This document shows, piece after piece, positions 4,560 to 6,466 of a stretch of DNA of 6,466 nt. The first letter of the stretch is position 1; each line of letters starts with the position of its first letter. A program made the position numbers and the translations under genes. Under the pieces are notes generated by a model, which did no database searches, was not told the DNA's origin, and saw nothing but the letters and a program-made list of their open reading frames with translations. Location of the stretch: contig JAGVKR010000706.1 in NCBI GenBank assembly GCA_020050375.1, forward strand, positions 1 through 6,466, in the 5' to 3' direction. This DNA comes from Planctomycetales bacterium (lineage in GTDB: Bacteria > Planctomycetota > Planctomycetia > Planctomycetales > Planctomycetaceae).

Positions 4560-5951
4560 ATGTGGCGGGAAAAATACGGACTGGGGCTGGGTCTCTGTTT
4601 GTTGCTGGTCTGCGGCAGCTCGGCGATCGCGGGAGACGTCGATCCGCGCCTGACGCCCGAGAAATTCGACCGCGCGAACACAGCCTGGATGCTGACCTCG
4701 GCGGCCCTGGTGCTGATGATGACGGCGCCGGGCCTGGCCTTGTTCTATTGCGGTCTCGTCCGCAAAAAGAACGTGCTCGGCGTGATGATGCAATGCGTGT
4801 TTCTGATGGGAACCCTCTCGGTCGTCTGGGCACTGTGGGGTTACAGTCTGGCGTTCGGGGGAGATGTGCTCGGAGGTTTCGTCGGCGGCGGCGACTTTCT
4901 CTTCCTTCGCGGCGTGATGCCATTCTGGGATGACGTGGCGCAGACGGCCGTTGTTCCCATGCTGCCGGACGGCGCTTACGGAATCCCGCGTTCGGTCCAC
5001 ATGGTGTATCAAATGATGTTTTTCATCATTACCCCCGGATTGATCTGCGGGGCGTACGCCGAGCGGATGAAATTCAGCACGATGGTCGTGTTCTCGATCC
5101 TGTGGGGGACGTTCGTGTACTGTCCGCTGGCGCACTGGGTCTGGTCGGACACCGGCTGGCTGAACTTCGCGAACGCCGCTGCCAAATTTCCGTCGTTCGA
5201 CTTCGCCGGAGGAACGGTCGTCCATATCAGCTCGGGGATTTCGGCTCTGATCTGCGCCTTGCTGCTGGGTCGCCGGCTGGGGTTCGGGCAGGAGCCGATG
5301 CCTCCGCACAATCTCACCTACACCTGCATTGGCGCCGCACTGTTGTGGGTCGGCTGGTTCGGATTCAACGCCGGCAGCGCCCTCGAATCGAACGCCCAGG
5401 CAGCGAACGCCTTCGTGGCGACGCATCTGGCCGCCGCCGCGGGAGTCATCGCGTGGGCGGGGGCAGAATGGGTGCAGCGCGGCAAACCGAGCATCCTGGG
5501 AGCGTGTTCCGGAGCGGTCGCCGGCCTGGTCTGTGTGACTCCGGCCTGCGGGTTTGTGACCCCGCTCTCGGGAATCGTCCTGGGTGTCGCCGCCGGCCTG
5601 GTTTGTTATTACGCCTGCAATCTGAAGGCCCGCTTCCGCTACGACGACGCCCTGGATGCGTTCGGAGTCCACGGCGTGGGAGGCACGCTCGGCGCGCTGC
5701 TGACGGGCGTGTTCGCGACGCGAGCCGTCATCCCGGGCAAGACGACTCCACAGGGCGTCCTGGAAGGCAACCTGCCGCAGTTGTGGAATCAGGCTGTCGG
5801 AGTGTTGGCAGCGATGGTGCTGGCCGTGATCGGGACGCTGATTCTGCTGAAGATTCTCGACGCCGCAATGGGGCTCCGAGTCACCCAGCAGGAAGAGCTG
5901 CAGGGACTCGACGTGAGCCAGCACGGCGAGGAGGGATACATCTTCCTGTAG
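4560..5951 (+). CDS. amt: Ammonium transporter (Amt/MEP/Rh family)
   Basis: A 463-residue inner-membrane channel/transporter that takes up ammonium, expected to be a trimer with 11 transmembrane helices per subunit. A signal peptide is visible: charged MWREK, a hydrophobic core (7-18) and probable cleavage after AIA (22-24). The mature part starts with the family motif AWMLTSAALVLMMTAPGLALFY (42-63). Conserved landmarks are RKKNVL (68-73), AHWVW (191-195), DFAGGTVVH (214-222), GWFGFNAGSAL (265-275) and FGVHGVGGTLGALLTGVFA (368-386). The twin histidines lining the pore are H222 and H371, and D214 matches the Asp of the entry region in E. coli AmtB. The C-terminal tail LRVTQQEELQGLDVSQHGEEGY (439-460) is the conserved segment that docks with PII proteins. 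One small departure is Cys64 in FYCGLVRKKN, where Gly is usual. A PII gene follows 130 nt downstream on the same strand, the classic amt-glnB/K arrangement, so activity is probably gated by that PII according to nitrogen status. Confidence 0.96.
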   Translation: MWREKYGLGLGLCLLLVCGSSAIAGDVDPRLTPEKFDRANTAWMLTSAALVLMMTAPGLALFYCGLVRKKNVLGVMMQCVFLMGTLSVVWALWGYSLAFGGDVLGGFVGGGDFLFLRGVMPFWDDVAQTAVVPMLPDGAYGIPRSVHMVYQMMFFIITPGLICGAYAERMKFSTMVVFSILWGTFVYCPLAHWVWSDTGWLNFANAAAKFPSFDFAGGTVVHISSGISALICALLLGRRLGFGQEPMPPHNLTYTCIGAALLWVGWFGFNAGSALESNAQAANAFVATHLAAAAGVIAWAGAEWVQRGKPSILGACSGAVAGLVCVTPACGFVTPLSGIVLGVAAGLVCYYACNLKARFRYDDALDAFGVHGVGGTLGALLTGVFATRAVIPGKTTPQGVLEGNLPQLWNQAVGVLAAMVLAVIGTLILLKILDAAMGLRVTQQEELQGLDVSQHGEEGYIFL

Positions 5952-5964
5952 CGCTCGCTTTGCA
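5949..5964 (+). promoter_or_regulatory. Weak sigma-54-like -24/-12 site before glnB
   Basis: TAGCGC, 5 nt, TTGCA resembles TGGCAC-N5-TTGCA with two core mismatches. One of them changes the nearly invariant GG at -24 to AG. The -24 half overlaps the amt TAG stop codon. Sigma-54 control of PII genes is known in proteobacteria, which makes the site suggestive, but the mismatch makes it weak. Confidence 0.22.
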
Positions 5965-5987
5965 TAGGCGACCGGCGACCGGTTCTC

Positions 5988-5993
5988 TATAAT
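5988..5993 (+). promoter_or_regulatory. Perfect TATAAT -10 element upstream of glnB
   Basis: A consensus TATAAT sits 88 nt before the glnB GTG, in an otherwise GC-rich region. No good -35 is found at 16-18 nt; instead a tandem 7-mer (GGCGACC twice, 5967-5980) lies just upstream and could be an activator or repressor site. It suggests that glnB can be transcribed separately from amt. Confidence 0.4.
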
Positions 5994-6040
5994 CCGCGGC
6001 ACGTCGTTGGAAACGGCGGAAACGTCGCTCTGAATTTCCC

Positions 6041-6065
6041 GCCGCAGGCGTTTTGCCTGCGCGAC
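6041..6065. repeat. Hairpin before glnB, possible solo REP
   Basis: CGCAGGC (6043-6049), loop GTTTT, GCCTGCG (6055-6061) form a perfect 7-bp stem ending 8 nt before the glnB Shine-Dalgarno. Read on the minus strand the block begins GTCG, as does palindrome B, which hints at a further REP-like unit; stem similarity to the others is low. In the mRNA this stem could influence glnB translation. Confidence 0.45.
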
Positions 6066-6069
6066 TTCC

Positions 6070-6074
6070 AGGAG
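6070..6074 (+). promoter_or_regulatory. Shine-Dalgarno of glnB
   Basis: AGGAG lies 7 nt before the GTG at 6082, which supports this non-ATG start; the protein then begins MKKIEAVI, exactly where PII proteins begin. Confidence 0.8.
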
Positions 6075-6081
6075 CCGGAAC

Positions 6082-6420
6082 GTGAAGAAGATCGAAGCGG
6101 TGATTCGTCATTATAAGCTGGAGGATGTAAAGAACGCGCTCACAGCCGCCGGGGTCGAGGGGATGACAGTCACCGAGGTTCGGGGCTTCGGGCGGCAGCG
6201 GGGCCACAAGGAGATGTATCGAGGCGCCGAGTACACGGTCGATTTTCTACCGAAGGTCAAGCTGGAAGTGGTCGTGACCGAGTCCATGGTTCGCGAGATC
6301 GTCGACACGATCATTCGCGTGGCTCGCACGGGACAGATCGGCGACGGCAAGATCTTCGTGACCGATCTGGCCGAAGTGATTCGCATTCGCACCGGAGAGA
6401 CCAGCGAAGAAGCGCTGTAA
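6082..6420 (+). CDS. glnB: Nitrogen regulatory protein PII
   Basis: A complete 112-residue PII protein, the cytoplasmic trimeric sensor that binds ATP/ADP and 2-oxoglutarate and regulates Amt, glutamine synthetase control and other nitrogen targets. The T-loop spans about 37-55 with Tyr51 in [11 protein letters not shown], the residue uridylylated by GlnD in many bacteria. Gln39 and Lys58 of the 2-oxoglutarate/Mg-ATP site are present. The B-loop is [11 protein letters not shown] (83-93) with Lys90, and the C-loop IRIRTGE (100-106) supplies Arg101 and Arg103 for ATP phosphates. MKKIxA at the start, MTVTEV (28-33) and VDTIIR (74-79) read closer to E. coli GlnB than to GlnK, although the position after amt is GlnK-like; the GlnB/GlnK name is a convention here. 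The HY at 10-11 replaces the usual PF before KLEDV. The Tyr51 uridylylation site and a possible next gene at 6428 would fit a following glnD, but this is inference. Confidence 0.97.
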   Translation: MKKIEAVIRHYKLEDVKNALTAAGVEGMTVTEVRGFGRQRGHKEMYRGAEYTVDFLPKVKLEVVVTESMVREIVDTIIRVARTGQIGDGKIFVTDLAEVIRIRTGETSEEAL

Positions 6421-6427
6421 GGGCGAC

Positions 6428-6466
6428 ATGTCGATCCCGCCGCTGGTCCCTTCCGAAAACCCGAGC
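6428..6466 (+). CDS. Possible start of the next gene (partial, cut by window end)
   Basis: An ATG 7 nt after the glnB stop opens a frame of 13 codons to the window edge, beginning MSIPPLVPSENPS. AAGGG overlapping the glnB stop codon (6419-6423) could be its Shine-Dalgarno, 4 nt before the ATG, which is rather short. The tight spacing suggests an operon with glnB. The product cannot be recognised from 13 residues; a PII-modifying uridylyltransferase (glnD) would fit the context but is a guess. Confidence 0.4.
   Translation, partial: MSIPPLVPSENPS

Noticed and set aside
4545..6002. A 485-codon open frame on the minus strand opposite amt
   Set aside because: It mirrors the well-supported amt gene codon by codon; its protein is rich in Arg, Gln, His and Asp with no recognisable domain, as expected for the antisense shadow of a GC-rich membrane-protein gene.

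Overview
The window is a GC-rich bacterial chromosome segment that looks planctomycetal (Planctomycetota). The reasons are a Tat-exported DUF1501 protein, a FlgM of the alanine/proline-rich short type, several GTAG-headed REP palindromes, and loosely packed genes on both strands. This is inferred from gene content; no rRNA or marker gene is present to fix the taxon.

Layout, left to right. (1) Positions 10-300 (+) encode a FlgM-type anti-sigma-28 factor. (2) Positions 317-375 hold two REP palindromes in inverted orientation. (3) Positions 540-1037 (+) encode a Fur-family metalloregulator, read from a GTG start behind a clear Shine-Dalgarno site. (4) Positions 1057-1202 hold a MITE/REPIN-like element: two exact 28-nt inverted copies of another GTAG-headed palindrome, enclosing 90 nt of non-coding DNA. 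(5) Positions 1220-2695 (-) encode a Tat-dependent DUF1501 protein, convergent with fur. (6) Positions 2783-3949 (-) encode an A24 prepilin peptidase with intact catalytic motifs, no N-terminal Cys4 zinc/methylase domain, a long loop and a disordered tail. (7) Positions 4022-4312 (-) hold a 96-codon remnant of an enolase-superfamily sugar-acid dehydratase (RspA/ManD type) that keeps the C-terminus and apparently the first few residues. (8) Positions 4560-5951 (+) encode the ammonium transporter Amt, then 6082-6420 (+) encode the signal protein PII (GlnB), and another gene probably starts at 6428.

The amt-glnB part is a functional unit. Amt brings ammonium across the membrane, and PII senses ATP/ADP and 2-oxoglutarate and can block the Amt channel through its T-loop. 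Twin histidines and the PII-docking C-tail are visible in Amt, and Tyr51 and the nucleotide-binding residues are visible in PII. The 130-nt gap between them contains a perfect TATAAT, a weak sigma-54-like site overlapping the amt stop codon, and a hairpin just before the glnB Shine-Dalgarno, so glnB may have its own promoter. The other genes show no obvious pathway link to each other.

The most unusual signals are the two inverted REP pairs that bracket the fur gene, whose stems differ by compensatory base changes, and the internally deleted dehydratase relic. I do not see a CRISPR array, tRNA, rRNA, prophage or a novel multi-gene defence system here.
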